This document shows, one piece after another, positions 36,751 through 45,161 of a stretch of 55,446 nt of DNA (positions are counted from its first letter, which is position 1; each line of letters starts with the position of its first letter). This DNA is from Stutzerimonas stutzeri (GTDB taxonomy: Bacteria > Pseudomonadota > Gammaproteobacteria > Pseudomonadales > Pseudomonadaceae), in the NCBI RefSeq assembly GCF_024448895.1, contig NZ_JAMOIC010000025.1, positions 1 to 55,446 of the forward strand. Direction: 5' to 3'. The notes beneath the pieces were generated by a model. The model worked only from the letters and a program-made list of their open reading frames with translations. It ran no database searches and was not told where the DNA came from. The translations under genes were made by a program, and so were the position numbers.

Positions 36751-36758
36751 AACAATAA
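36751..36758 (+). promoter_or_regulatory. Crc/Hfq-type CA motif before the extradiol dioxygenase
   Basis: The leader reads AACAATAAGAGAG ahead of ATG 36770, on the opposite strand from the other CA motifs of the cluster but with the same AANAANAA-plus-GAG design. Confidence 0.55.
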
Positions 36759-36769
36759 GAGAGATTGAA

Positions 36770-37711
36770 ATGAATATCATCGGACCGGATTACCTGGTCT
36801 TCGGCGTCGATGACGTCGAAGCCTGCTGTCAGTACATGATCGACTACGGCCTCAAGCCCATCGATGTGACCGATAAAGGCGGCCGTCTGGAGGCGCTGGA
36901 TGGTACTGGAGTCGTAATACGCCACCGCAGCGATTCGAGCCTCCCTGCACCCATGGAAACGGGAACCATGCTGCGCGAAACCGTCTATGGCGTAGCCGAC
37001 GAGGCCACGCTGCAGGCGATCGAGCAGGAGCTTTCAAAGGACCGCACAGTTGGTCGAGGCGATGACGGCGTACTGCGTTGCGTCGACGACATGGGTTTTG
37101 CGCTAGGCTTCCAGATCACCACTCGCCAACCACTCGACATGCCTGCCGAGCGAGTCAATGCGCCCGGCGACGTACCGCAACGCCCAACCAATCATCTGGG
37201 TTGCACGAACGACATGCCTGCGCTGCCGCGCACTCTGTCGCATGTTGTCTATTACGTGCCGGATTTTGCCAAGGCTGAAGCCTTCTATACACGCATCGGC
37301 TTCGTATGCACCGACCGCTTCGTCGGCGTCGGCCCGTTCCTGCGACCGGGTGGGACGCAGGATCATCACACCCTATTCCTGATCCAGACGCCGCCGTTCA
37401 TGAAGGGCATTGAGCACTTCACCTTCCACATGGCCGGCCCGACCGAAGTGATGACTGCCGGTTACCGCTTCGTCGCCAAGGGCTACGAGTCGTTCTGGGG
37501 GCCGGGTCGGCACCAACTGGGTTCAAACTGGTTCTGGTACTTCAACAGCCCGCTGGGGTGCCATGTCGAGTACGACGCCGACATGGACCTGCATGACGAC
37601 AGTTGGACCGCGCGCGAGGCCCCGCTGGGCGCGGACGACTCGCAGTACTTCCTGTTCGAGCATCGTGCGAAGTGGGCACCGGGCGGCCCTGGTCCAGCCC
37701 AGCAACATTAA
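36770..37711 (+). CDS. Type I extradiol ring-cleavage dioxygenase (VOC superfamily)
   Basis: A 313-residue two-domain VOC protein that reads as an active extradiol dioxygenase. The C-terminal domain carries the three metal ligands in the BphC-like positions: H158 (LSHVVYYVP), H216 (IEHFTFHM) and E267 (CHVEYDADMD). It also has the HHTL pair (H199-H200) where BphC has its second-sphere catalytic histidines. The N-terminal domain (residues 1-120) is a degenerate VOC module. Such enzymes use iron or manganese to open catechol-type rings. It follows the C-C hydrolase by 25 bp, a natural next-step partner, and ends before a strong terminator. The exact catechol is unknown. Confidence 0.87.
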   Translation: MNIIGPDYLVFGVDDVEACCQYMIDYGLKPIDVTDKGGRLEALDGTGVVIRHRSDSSLPAPMETGTMLRETVYGVADEATLQAIEQELSKDRTVGRGDDGVLRCVDDMGFALGFQITTRQPLDMPAERVNAPGDVPQRPTNHLGCTNDMPALPRTLSHVVYYVPDFAKAEAFYTRIGFVCTDRFVGVGPFLRPGGTQDHHTLFLIQTPPFMKGIEHFTFHMAGPTEVMTAGYRFVAKGYESFWGPGRHQLGSNWFWYFNSPLGCHVEYDADMDLHDDSWTAREAPLGADDSQYFLFEHRAKWAPGGPGPAQQH

Positions 37712-37717
37712 TCAAAC

Positions 37718-37752
37718 AAGCCCCGCGTGCCTGAACACACCGGGGCTTTTTG
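37718..37752 (+). terminator. Rho-independent terminator
   Basis: AAGCCCCG pairs with CGGGGCTT across a 15-nt loop and is followed by a TTTT tract, 7 bp after the dioxygenase stop. It closes the rightward hydrolase-dioxygenase operon. Confidence 0.8.
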
Positions 37753-37797
37753 CTAGGGCTTCACCGCCCACCGCAAAGTCATACGAAAGGAATCACC

Positions 37798-38553
37798 ATG
37801 GACCTTCGCCCACTGCTTTCGGTAGTTCTTTCCTTCTCCGTCACCACTCCCGCATTGGCAGATCTTGACCACTGTCGCGCCCGGATAGTCGGGTATGAAA
37901 TGGTCAGCCACCTGCTCGTCTACAACAATCCGAATCTTATCGCCTCGCTAACCGACCACGGCGCGCACCGCAGCGCCTATAGCGAAAGGCTGAACGAGCT
38001 GGAGCGGCTTTCGATGCGCGCGGGTAATCCCGAGTTGAGGTCTGCCTTCAGCGTTCTCAAAGGTAGGATCAGTGCACTCGAAACGTCCGGCTCTGCCGAT
38101 CGCGACAGGCTTGCGACCTGGATAAATCCCATCCTCGATGCACATACGAAGCTCGACTCGACGGTCGCTATCGAGGAGCGCAAAGCCGCTGACGGCAGCA
38201 GCCCTGTCTCGGACATCATGCTTCGCCTCGCTCGGATCAACTTCTACTATCAGCTAAGGACCTTCAGTACGCTTTCGGTACCCTTGCTGCGCGATGCCTC
38301 AGATCCAATTGCAACGCTGGACACTGCAATCATCGAAGACTTTTCCGAAGCCCAGCAGCAATTTCCAACCTGCAGCAAACAACTGGCTCGAAGCCTCAGG
38401 GATTACCGTTTCATACGACCTGGGCTGCTGGACAACCGCTCAGCTTGGATTCATGACAGCGTACATCGGTATACCTCGAGCATTTCAGCCAGGCTCACTC
38501 CGCTGCTGAAGGATGGAGCGTGCACGAGCGCCGAAGCCGCCACCGCCCGCTGA
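37798..38553 (+). CDS. Secreted protein of unknown function
   Basis: A 251-residue protein with a signal peptide (LLSVVLSFSVTTPALA, cleavage before DLDHC near residue 22). ATG 37798 was chosen because AAGGA is well placed. The longer frame to 37750 overlaps the terminator. The mature protein is predicted mostly helical and contains two cysteines early and late (CRAR near residue 26, CTSAE at the end) that could pair in the periplasm, plus CSKQL near residue 199. No family is recognised. It lies alone between the terminator of the catabolic operon and a convergent beta-helix protein, so context gives no role. Confidence 0.65.
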   Translation: MDLRPLLSVVLSFSVTTPALADLDHCRARIVGYEMVSHLLVYNNPNLIASLTDHGAHRSAYSERLNELERLSMRAGNPELRSAFSVLKGRISALETSGSADRDRLATWINPILDAHTKLDSTVAIEERKAADGSSPVSDIMLRLARINFYYQLRTFSTLSVPLLRDASDPIATLDTAIIEDFSEAQQQFPTCSKQLARSLRDYRFIRPGLLDNRSAWIHDSVHRYTSSISARLTPLLKDGACTSAEAATAR

Positions 38554-38597
38554 AGGGCTTTCCGAACGCTCGGATCCCCTACATCACTGCATGGCAA

Positions 38598-38625
38598 AGG
38601 CCGAACCCGCTAGCGGGTTCGGCCT
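38598..38625. terminator. Bidirectional terminator hairpin
   Basis: AAGGCCGAACCCGC and GCGGGTTCGGCCTT form a near-perfect 13-14 bp stem with a 2-bp centre, between two convergent genes (stops at 38553 and 38642). A short T-rich end occurs on either side. Confidence 0.7.
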
Positions 38626-38641
38626 TCGTCCCTAAGACGTG

Positions 38642-40585
38642 TTATCGACGCTGATGTGTGCCACGGAAATGCGGCGGGTATTCCTTTAGTCTGACAACCG
38701 AGCGCATCCGGTAGATTTCATCGTTAGGCATCGCAGCCAGAGACGCCGGGCCGTAATCGTTCACCACATGCTGGATACCGCCGTCGCCATCGATCACGGA
38801 ACTGGTGATGGACCTCAGTCTTACACCATGCGAAGCGGGCACCTCGATAGCACTGGACGCGTGGATATTTTGCCCCGTGATAAACAAGGTATAGATAGCC
38901 AGCCCCGTCGCCTCGTGCGACTTGACGTGGTCGGCCACTACGTAAGACGCGAACCCTTCATTTTTCCCATTGCGCCAGGCCGCTTGGCTGGGTGGGTCGT
39001 ATGGCATCTCGCTCTGATAGAACAGCGTCCTGCCACGCTCGCCATTCCAGATCACTTGGTGCTTCTGGTAGTGCTCTACAAACAGGCCCAGGGCCGTCAC
39101 GTCATTACCATTCACGACAAGCCCGTGATCCGCGACGTTTTCGTTCCACGCTGTGCCGGTGCCATGGTCGCCGCGCCAAAACCAGCTGTGGTCCAGGATC
39201 ACGTTGTTGTTGTTGACCTCAACGCTAGTGGTCGCTGTACCAAGCAAAGGTCCACCGATTCGGATGAACATGTCGCTGAGCGTGGTCGGATCGTTGGGAT
39301 GCCCGGCATGGCTACCGCGCTGGCCAACTCTTAGCAACACATCGGAACGCACGGGGCCGGCATCTATCGTCAGGCCCGATAGCACCACACCGTTAACGTT
39401 GCCAACCTCTATCGCCGCGGTTCCATTCATTGGAATCAACGATGGGAAACCGAGCCCTAGCACAGTGGTACCGGAACGGTTTACGTTAATCGACTGATCC
39501 AGTGAATAGATGCCCGGCGTGAATATCAGGTGCTTGCCTTTCCTGAGTTCTGCGTTGATCCGCGCAGCGCTATCGCCGGGTTTGGCGATAAAGAACTTCT
39601 CGATGGGCATCTGCTGGCCACTGCGGGCCGACACGGCCCAATCCGTGCCCTGGGAGTGGGTCTTGGCGTGAGGCACGAAGACGCGGAACTTCCCTTGTTT
39701 GGTAACGAACAGATGCGGCGCCTCTCGGGATACGGGTGTCGTCGACAGGCTGGTGATTCCGTCCCGCATGAAGTTAGTCGCTGGCGCGCCATGCACCCCC
39801 GAGAATAGATAGTTGGCCGCGCGGCCCTCCCACTGACCAATCACGCTATCGCGGGTATACCAGTGCGCCTGGGCTTTCTCGACCTTGCCGTCTCCGCTGA
39901 TGACTGAGCCCTGAATCTTGCTGTTAGCGATATAGGTACCAAAGGCGTAGGCACCATATCGGCCAGTCAGCTCCAAATTGCCGAGGATGTTGACCCGGCG
40001 CAGCGGTGCGGCCTGTGAGACAGCCCAGCGAAGCGTGTGGGGCGGCGCGATGCCCTCAGGATAAGTACGCTGAGCGTCCTCCCCTACCGGGCGCTGGATA
40101 GGATTGATAGTGATGTTCGACATCGAGCGCCAGAACTGCGTGAGCGAGTTTGATTCCAGCGAGTCGTCCTGGGGATTACCGGCGGGGTTGAATTGCCGTG
40201 GTTCGACATGCAGCGCCCCGTTAATACGGACCTCTTCCGGCGAATGCCCAAGGCCGTAGATCGCCGTGTAGTAACCCACTTCGGAGTTCACGATACCGGT
40301 TGCGGTCGCAGGATCGTCCTGTCCCGCTGCGCTGCCATAAGTACCTGGCATGAAGAACACTGCGGTGCGCTTCTCGCTGAACTCGGGCTCCTGAGAGAGT
40401 CGCTGTAAGGTTGCGTTGATCGTTTCGACGGGAGTGTTCGGGTTGAAGATAGTGACGTTCGGTCCGAAGTCAGGAGCTGCTTGCGCCACCTTGCCGGGTG
40501 CTGCAGTGGCCGGTGGAAGTCCAATCATGAGCGAGCTTGCTAGTCCCACTGCAATACCGCTTTTCATCAAAGTTCTGATAGGCAT
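38642..40585 (-). CDS. Secreted parallel beta-helix protein (GH55-like family)
   Basis: A 647-residue exported protein with a signal peptide (GIAVGLASSLMIGLPPATAA near residues 9-28). It matches a family, often mislabelled as adenylyl cyclase or coagulation factor-like, whose members are right-handed beta-helices: GPNVTIFNPNTPVETINATL, VGYYTAIYGLGHSPEEVRING, NFWRSMSNITI-like blocks and WAVSQAAPLRRVNI. A second half repeats the helix motifs (FTPGIYSLDQSINV, TVLGLGFPSL). It resembles GH55-type exo-beta-1,3-glucanase folds, but catalytic residues were not identified. ATG 40585 is the best start by signal peptide, but its ribosome-binding site is weak. Neighbours give no clue. Confidence 0.75.
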   Translation of the reverse strand: MPIRTLMKSGIAVGLASSLMIGLPPATAAPGKVAQAAPDFGPNVTIFNPNTPVETINATLQRLSQEPEFSEKRTAVFFMPGTYGSAAGQDDPATATGIVNSEVGYYTAIYGLGHSPEEVRINGALHVEPRQFNPAGNPQDDSLESNSLTQFWRSMSNITINPIQRPVGEDAQRTYPEGIAPPHTLRWAVSQAAPLRRVNILGNLELTGRYGAYAFGTYIANSKIQGSVISGDGKVEKAQAHWYTRDSVIGQWEGRAANYLFSGVHGAPATNFMRDGITSLSTTPVSREAPHLFVTKQGKFRVFVPHAKTHSQGTDWAVSARSGQQMPIEKFFIAKPGDSAARINAELRKGKHLIFTPGIYSLDQSINVNRSGTTVLGLGFPSLIPMNGTAAIEVGNVNGVVLSGLTIDAGPVRSDVLLRVGQRGSHAGHPNDPTTLSDMFIRIGGPLLGTATTSVEVNNNNVILDHSWFWRGDHGTGTAWNENVADHGLVVNGNDVTALGLFVEHYQKHQVIWNGERGRTLFYQSEMPYDPPSQAAWRNGKNEGFASYVVADHVKSHEATGLAIYTLFITGQNIHASSAIEVPASHGVRLRSITSSVIDGDGGIQHVVNDYGPASLAAMPNDEIYRMRSVVRLKEYPPHFRGTHQRR

Positions 40586-40755
40586 TGTTTGAGGCACCTG
40601 TCTAACCATTGTATTTATTGTCGTTAAAGGCACTGCGCTCGCGACACTGAGCAAGCAAGCGAAACATGTCGATCGCGAACGCGCCGAACCGGCACGCATC
40701 TGCATGAGGGATGCCGGCCCGACACTTTCAAGGTGACTTGCATCACACAGTGGGG

Positions 40756-40998
40756 CTAATCGTATTTGCCGTTAGCAGGTATCGTGTGGACCGATATCAG
40801 CTTCGTCTCGCTATAGTCATTGCCAACGACGGCTCGTGCCGAGAGGCCGTTTGCGGTTTGTTGACGCAGTTGGCCATGGGCGGCTGAGGTATAAATCACT
40901 TCGGGGGCGAGGATGTGCTTGATGGTGCTTTTGCCGGACCCGTTTGGCCCGGCGAACACACGGAGCCTAGGCACCGGCACTTCTGGCGGCTCCAGCAC
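40756..40998 (-). pseudogene. Truncated Zeta-type toxin kinase
   Basis: The N-terminal VPRLRVFAGPNGSGKSTIKHIL is the P-loop of Zeta-like kinases, which phosphorylate UDP-sugars and act as toxins. Right after it (APEVIYTSAAHGQ) the sequence leaves the family, and the frame stops at 80 residues, where intact toxins of this sort exceed 180. The substrate-binding part is missing. An internal deletion that joined the start to the tail is likely, since NDYSETKLISVHTIP looks like a genuine C-terminal end. It overlaps the antitoxin-like gene by 32 bp, the usual order. Toxin activity is not expected. Confidence 0.65.
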
Positions 40999-41239
40999 CC
41001 AACTTGTGGGCGACGCCGGCCTTCACCTTTCGACGAGGTTGCGATACACCAAGAATTTGCTCCGAGCCGTCGGCAAGTTCAGCGACAATGAAACCGTTTC
41101 TGGACACCACGACGGTTTGGCCGGTGGACTTGGCTCGCTGATAAGCCTGTCTTGTCGCGATCGAGGCCATGAGCGGGATCTGCGCTTCGAGTTCGCGTGT
41201 GGCTTTCTCTGAAAGCCCCTTCTCATCAGCGTTCGTCAT
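40967..41239 (-). CDS. Antitoxin-like partner of the truncated Zeta-type kinase
   Basis: A 90-residue protein that starts at ATG 41239 after a strong GGAGG at correct spacing. It contains a helical LSEKATRELEAQIPLMA region and RNGFIVAELADGSEQILG, resembling the small proteins encoded directly upstream of Zeta-like kinases. It ends in a basic RRKVKAG segment, possibly DNA- or toxin-binding. The reading frame to 41365 is unsupported. The toxin it would neutralise is truncated, so it may be an orphan antitoxin that still acts against a related toxin elsewhere. Confidence 0.6.
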   Translation of the reverse strand: MTNADEKGLSEKATRELEAQIPLMASIATRQAYQRAKSTGQTVVVSRNGFIVAELADGSEQILGVSQPRRKVKAGVAHKLGAGAARSAGA

Positions 41240-41374
41240 GATTTTTCCTCCCGTCCGTTCGGGCAGCGCTTGACGACCCCATAGTAAGACCAACACATGC
41301 CTGTGTGATGCTCTGCTGCTGATACCCGCTTTCGTCAACCGGCTCCAAGGCCCAAAGGCGTTCATTTACTAAGG

Positions 41375-41905
41375 CTACGTCGCTTGGCAATAAGCCGAAG
41401 GGCCCTGTTCAAGCTCGAACACCATCTCCTGCATAAAGAGACAGGAGCCGTCGCGTAACGGCTCCAAGGAGCCAGCCGGACGAAACCCGTGAGCGGTATA
41501 AAGACGCATCGCTGGACTGTCAGCAGCGGTGACGCCCAACCGAACACGACGTGCGCCAATGTTCCTGGCCCAGGCAAGCGATTCCGCTAGCAATGCACGG
41601 CCTGCGCCTGCTCCACGCGAGGCAGGGTCTACCCACATTTGAAACAGATCGGCTTCTTCGGGTACTGATGCGGACAACTTGCACCATGTCAGCCCACACA
41701 CCCTCTCGTGATACATCGCAAACAAAACTCGGTCGTTGCCGGAAATGCTGGCAGCAGCGATACGGGCCTGCCACTGCTCATCCGTCCTCACCACTTCCGC
41801 CTCGTAGGTACTCCCAAAAGCATCCGGCGAATCGAGAAGCGCGCGCAGCCTTATGTCTCGATACTCCTGCCAATCGCCAACGACTACCGAACGTACCTCA
41901 AGCAT
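41375..41905 (-). CDS. GNAT-family N-acetyltransferase
   Basis: A 176-residue GNAT acetyltransferase. Family features are the N-terminal DWQEYRDIRLRALLDSPDAFGS, LFQMWVDPASRGAGAGRAL with the acetyl-CoA pyrophosphate loop (RGAGAGRAL), and SPAMRLYTAHGFRPAGS in the last strand-helix unit. The substrate is unknown. Relatives acetylate antibiotics, amino acids or proteins. The start at 41905 has no close alternative. It is leftward and stands upstream of the antitoxin-like gene without overlap. Confidence 0.87.
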   Translation of the reverse strand: MLEVRSVVVGDWQEYRDIRLRALLDSPDAFGSTYEAEVVRTDEQWQARIAAASISGNDRVLFAMYHERVCGLTWCKLSASVPEEADLFQMWVDPASRGAGAGRALLAESLAWARNIGARRVRLGVTAADSPAMRLYTAHGFRPAGSLEPLRDGSCLFMQEMVFELEQGPSAYCQAT

Positions 41906-42103
41906 GACAAAACCTATTTGCTAACTGGCCAGGCACCCTATTTGGCTAGAGCGCAACACACATTGGCAATACGATATATACGGCTGGAATCCTACCGACT
42001 AATTAAGATTGCTTCCCCCCGTCTTCCGTATCGGCGAGAGGCGGGCATCACCTCGCTGGGATATCACGCTGGAAAACTACTGCGCTTATGAACCGAGGAT
42101 CGG

Positions 42104-42420
42104 ATGGCAATTGAGATCAGAGAGGCTGTTCAACTTGATGCTCGGGCGATAAGCCACGTCATCATCGCAGCGTTAAGAACCACCAACACCAAGGTATTGG
42201 AAGCCAGCTTATGAGCACCGTCGAGCAAAGAGCAACAGACCTAGGAATCATGACGTTGCTGTTTCCCTACTCCGTAACCGCGGAGCGGTTCTATCAGAAA
42301 CTCGGGTACTCAGCTGTACATGAGACCTATCACGGCGAGGAACGAACGATCGTGATGGAGCGGTGCCTGATAGATCCTGATTCCGTATGGGCCATGCGCC
42401 AGACCTACGCTCTCGTCTGA
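42104..42420 (+). pseudogene. GNAT acetyltransferase with internal deletion
   Basis: The first part, from ATG 42104, reads MAIEIREAVQLDARAISHVIIAALR, a typical GNAT N terminus, and stops at 42192. The second part (from about 42211) reads DLGIMTLLFPYSVTAERFYQKLGYSAVHETYHGEE, the typical GNAT C terminus. The central acetyl-CoA-binding loop is missing, so an internal deletion has removed it. Enzyme activity is very unlikely. Confidence 0.75.
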
Positions 42421-43146
42421 TACTTCAGCTAGTCACGGGTCGCTAAAGCGGCAGCAAGCCTTGCGCTTGACGAGAACAACGCCTTCAAAGCTGAAGCCAC
42501 CACTTCTACCGACGGTATAGTGAACGCAGCCTAGCGCTCCATACATTGACTCAGCGCAACCAGCGCAACCAGCGCCTCCGGCGGCCCTTCGGGAACTCTC
42601 GGCGAGGCCAGGGATGATAGGGGGTGGAGCATCCCTCTCATCCCTAGCGAAGAGTACTAGTGTCAGGGTGGGTTCAAGGGTGCGCTGCGCCCGTACCTCC
42701 GTTCGCCGGACAGGTTAAGCGCTTGTCCGACGAGCCTGGAGTGCGGCCCTTGAGCCGGCTTGCTATGCACGGTTCGGCGACCACCAGCGTTAGAAAACTG
42801 CCCTGGCAACAGCCGCTTTATCAATGTCACATACCGGACCATACACGAGCAAGAGCTCCAGTCGGAGCGCATGGTGGTCGTCTTGTGTGGTCGGCAGGAT
42901 CCTGCTTTGCTCGACTGATTCTGCTCACTTGCTGTTAGGGCCTTATAGAGGCGCTTGCGCAGCACCCAGGTAGCAAGGCTAAGACACAGCCCACCTGGGA
43001 ACTTTTCCCTGCATCAGCGGGAGTTTTTCTGTATCGACCGCCACGATGCTCTCTCGATAATCGAATCGCCTGGCCAGCCGCTCTCAGCTGCCTGAATGAG
43101 GAGCGCAGCGACTGGCATCGTTCGAATCGACCAAGGGAAACTAACC
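42421..43146. other. Intergenic upstream of exaA
   Basis: About 725 bp without a supported gene. Frames of about 90 codons on both strands near 42.7-42.9 kb have no family resemblance. AGCGCAACC is repeated in tandem near 42557-42575. The exaA promoter must lie in the right part. No sigma-factor consensus was assigned with confidence. Confidence 0.45.
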
Positions 43147-45006
43147 ATGACAACAAGAATGCTCGTGGGCAGCAAATGCCCCCTCGCCATCGTTGTACTA
43201 GCCAGTGGACTCACGCTTAGCGGCATCTCATTCGCTGCGAATGTCTCCTGGGACGACATTGCCAACGACCATCTTTCGACTGAAAACGTATTGCAGTACG
43301 GCATGGGAACCAGCGCACAGCGCTGGAGCCCTTTGGCGCAGGTGAACGAAGAGAATGTCTTCAAACTGACGCCGGCCTGGTCCTTTTCCTTCGGCGACGA
43401 GAAACAACGAGGCCAGGAATCCCAGGCGATCGTCCACGATGGCGTGGTCTACGTGACAGGGTCGTACTCAAGGGTGTTTGCGCTCGACTCACGAACCGGC
43501 AAGCGGCTCTGGAGCTACGCTCACCGCCTCCCCGCCGATATCCGTCCGTGCTGCGACGTGGTCAACCGAGGCGCCGCTATCTATGGCGACAAGATCTTCT
43601 TCGGTACCCTCGATGCCCAGGTAGTCGCGCTGAACAAGGACACCGGCAAGGTCGTCTGGAAGAAGAAATTCGGCGACCATGGTGCGGGCTACACCATGAC
43701 CGGCGCGCCTACGCTGATCAAAGACCAAAAAAGCGGCAAAGTCATGCTGATCCATGGCAGCTCCGGCGATGAGTTCGGGATAGTCGGCAAATTGTTCGCG
43801 CGCGATCCGGATACCGGCGAAGAGCTCTGGATGCGTCCCTTCGTCGAAGGTCATATCGGCCGCCTGAACGGCAAAGAGAGCACGCCGACCGGTGATATCA
43901 AAGCGCCCTCCTGGCCGGATGACCCGTCATCACCCACTGGCAAGAAGGAAGCCTGGAGCCAGGGCGGCGGCGCACCTTGGCAGAGCGCGAGTTTCGATGC
44001 TGAAACCAATACCATCATCGTTGGGGCGGGCAATCCGGCACCTTGGAATGGCTGGGAACGCACCGCGAACGGCGGCAACCCGAAGGATTACGACAGCCTC
44101 TATACCTCCGGGCAAGTCGGGGTCGATGCCACCACCGGCCAAGTCAAATGGTTCTACCAGCACACTCCCAACGATGCCTGGGATTTTTCCGGCAACAACG
44201 AGCTGGTGCTGTTCGATTACAAAAACAAGGACGGCAAAACCGTCAAAGCCACCGCCCACGCTGATCGCAACGGCTTTTTCTATGTGGTAAACCGCCAGGA
44301 CGGCAAGCTACAGAACGCCTTCCCTTTCGTTGACAACATTACCTGGGCCAGCCATATCGACCTCAAGACCGGCCGACCGGTGGAAAACGAAGGCCAGCGC
44401 CCGCCAAAGCCCGAGCCGGGCGAGGCGCGAGGCAAGTCGGTGGAAGTCTCCCCCCCCTTCCTCGGCGGCAAGAACTGGAACCCCATGGCCTACAGCCAGG
44501 ACACCGGCCTGTTTTACGTTCCTGCCAACCATTGGAAAGAGGATTACTGGACCGAGGAGGTTAGCTACAAGAAGGGCAACGCCTATCTTGGCCAGGGCTT
44601 TCGCATCAAGCGGATGTATGACGACCACGTCGGGATCTTGCGTGCCATGGACCCCTCTACCGGCAAGGTGGCATGGGAGCACAAGGAGCCATTACCGCTT
44701 TGGGCGGGCGTGCTCGCCACCAGAGGCAATCTGGTATTCACCGGGACCGGTGATGGCTATCTCAAAGCGTTCAACGCCAAGACCGGCGAGGAGCTCTGGA
44801 AATTTCAGACTGGCAGCGGAATCATCGCACCGCCGATCACTTGGGAACAGGACGGCGAGCAATTCGTCGGCGTCACGGTCGGCTATGGCGGCGCCGTACC
44901 GCTGTGGGGCGGCGACATGGCAGTACTGACAAAGCCGGTCGCTCAAGGTGGCTCGTTCTGGGTATTCCGGATCCCGAGCTGGGACAACCAGACCGCCAAG
45001 CGTTGA
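43147..45006 (+). CDS. exaA: PQQ-dependent quinoprotein ethanol dehydrogenase ExaA
   Basis: A periplasmic quinoprotein alcohol dehydrogenase (619 residues) that oxidises ethanol and other short alcohols to aldehydes, using pyrroloquinoline quinone and calcium and passing electrons to a cytochrome c. It follows Pseudomonas ExaA almost throughout: a signal peptide ending ISFA|ANVSWDDIAND, QYGMGTSAQRWSPL, the vicinal disulfide pair C135-C136 (RPCCDVVN), WDFSGNNELVLFDYK with the catalytic-region aspartate, and GYGGAVPLWGGDMAV near the end. The ribosome-binding site AAGGGA lies before ATG 43147. The frame to 43096 is not needed. The cytochrome gene exaB normally beside it is absent here. Confidence 0.94.
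   Translation: MTTRMLVGSKCPLAIVVLASGLTLSGISFAANVSWDDIANDHLSTENVLQYGMGTSAQRWSPLAQVNEENVFKLTPAWSFSFGDEKQRGQESQAIVHDGVVYVTGSYSRVFALDSRTGKRLWSYAHRLPADIRPCCDVVNRGAAIYGDKIFFGTLDAQVVALNKDTGKVVWKKKFGDHGAGYTMTGAPTLIKDQKSGKVMLIHGSSGDEFGIVGKLFARDPDTGEELWMRPFVEGHIGRLNGKESTPTGDIKAPSWPDDPSSPTGKKEAWSQGGGAPWQSASFDAETNTIIVGAGNPAPWNGWERTANGGNPKDYDSLYTSGQVGVDATTGQVKWFYQHTPNDAWDFSGNNELVLFDYKNKDGKTVKATAHADRNGFFYVVNRQDGKLQNAFPFVDNITWASHIDLKTGRPVENEGQRPPKPEPGEARGKSVEVSPPFLGGKNWNPMAYSQDTGLFYVPANHWKEDYWTEEVSYKKGNAYLGQGFRIKRMYDDHVGILRAMDPSTGKVAWEHKEPLPLWAGVLATRGNLVFTGTGDGYLKAFNAKTGEELWKFQTGSGIIAPPITWEQDGEQFVGVTVGYGGAVPLWGGDMAVLTKPVAQGGSFWVFRIPSWDNQTAKR
43152..43159 (+). promoter_or_regulatory. Possible CA motif at the exaA start
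   Basis: AACAAGAA (AANAANAA) covers codons 2 to 5 right after the exaA ATG. Crc/Hfq sites may overlap translation starts, so exaA may be subject to catabolite repression. With one 8-nt match in coding sequence, chance is also possible. Confidence 0.35.
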
Positions 45007-45010
45007 TGTT

Positions 45011-45041
45011 ACAGCTGTGCTCGGTTGCCGAGCACAGCTGT
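45011..45041 (+). terminator. Perfect hairpin after exaA
   Basis: ACAGCTGTGCTCGG and CCGAGCACAGCTGT form a 14-bp perfect stem with loop TTG, 5 bp after the exaA stop. There is no T-run, so it may stabilise the transcript 3' end or act as a partial terminator before the pentapeptide-repeat gene. Confidence 0.65.
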
Positions 45042-45161
45042 CTGCATAGCAGCCAGGATGCTGCGAACTGGACGGATCTTAAGCGTATGTATCGTCCCGG
45101 CCAGCAGCGCCGCATTTCGTTGATACCCCTTTTCGCCGTTTCCCAACAGTGGAGAACAGCC

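Noticed and set aside
42660-42938. Possible group II intron or transposase remnant
   Set aside because: A GAGCCG...CGGTTCG string recalled intron domain V, but the rest of the domain does not fold or match, and no reverse transcriptase is seen.
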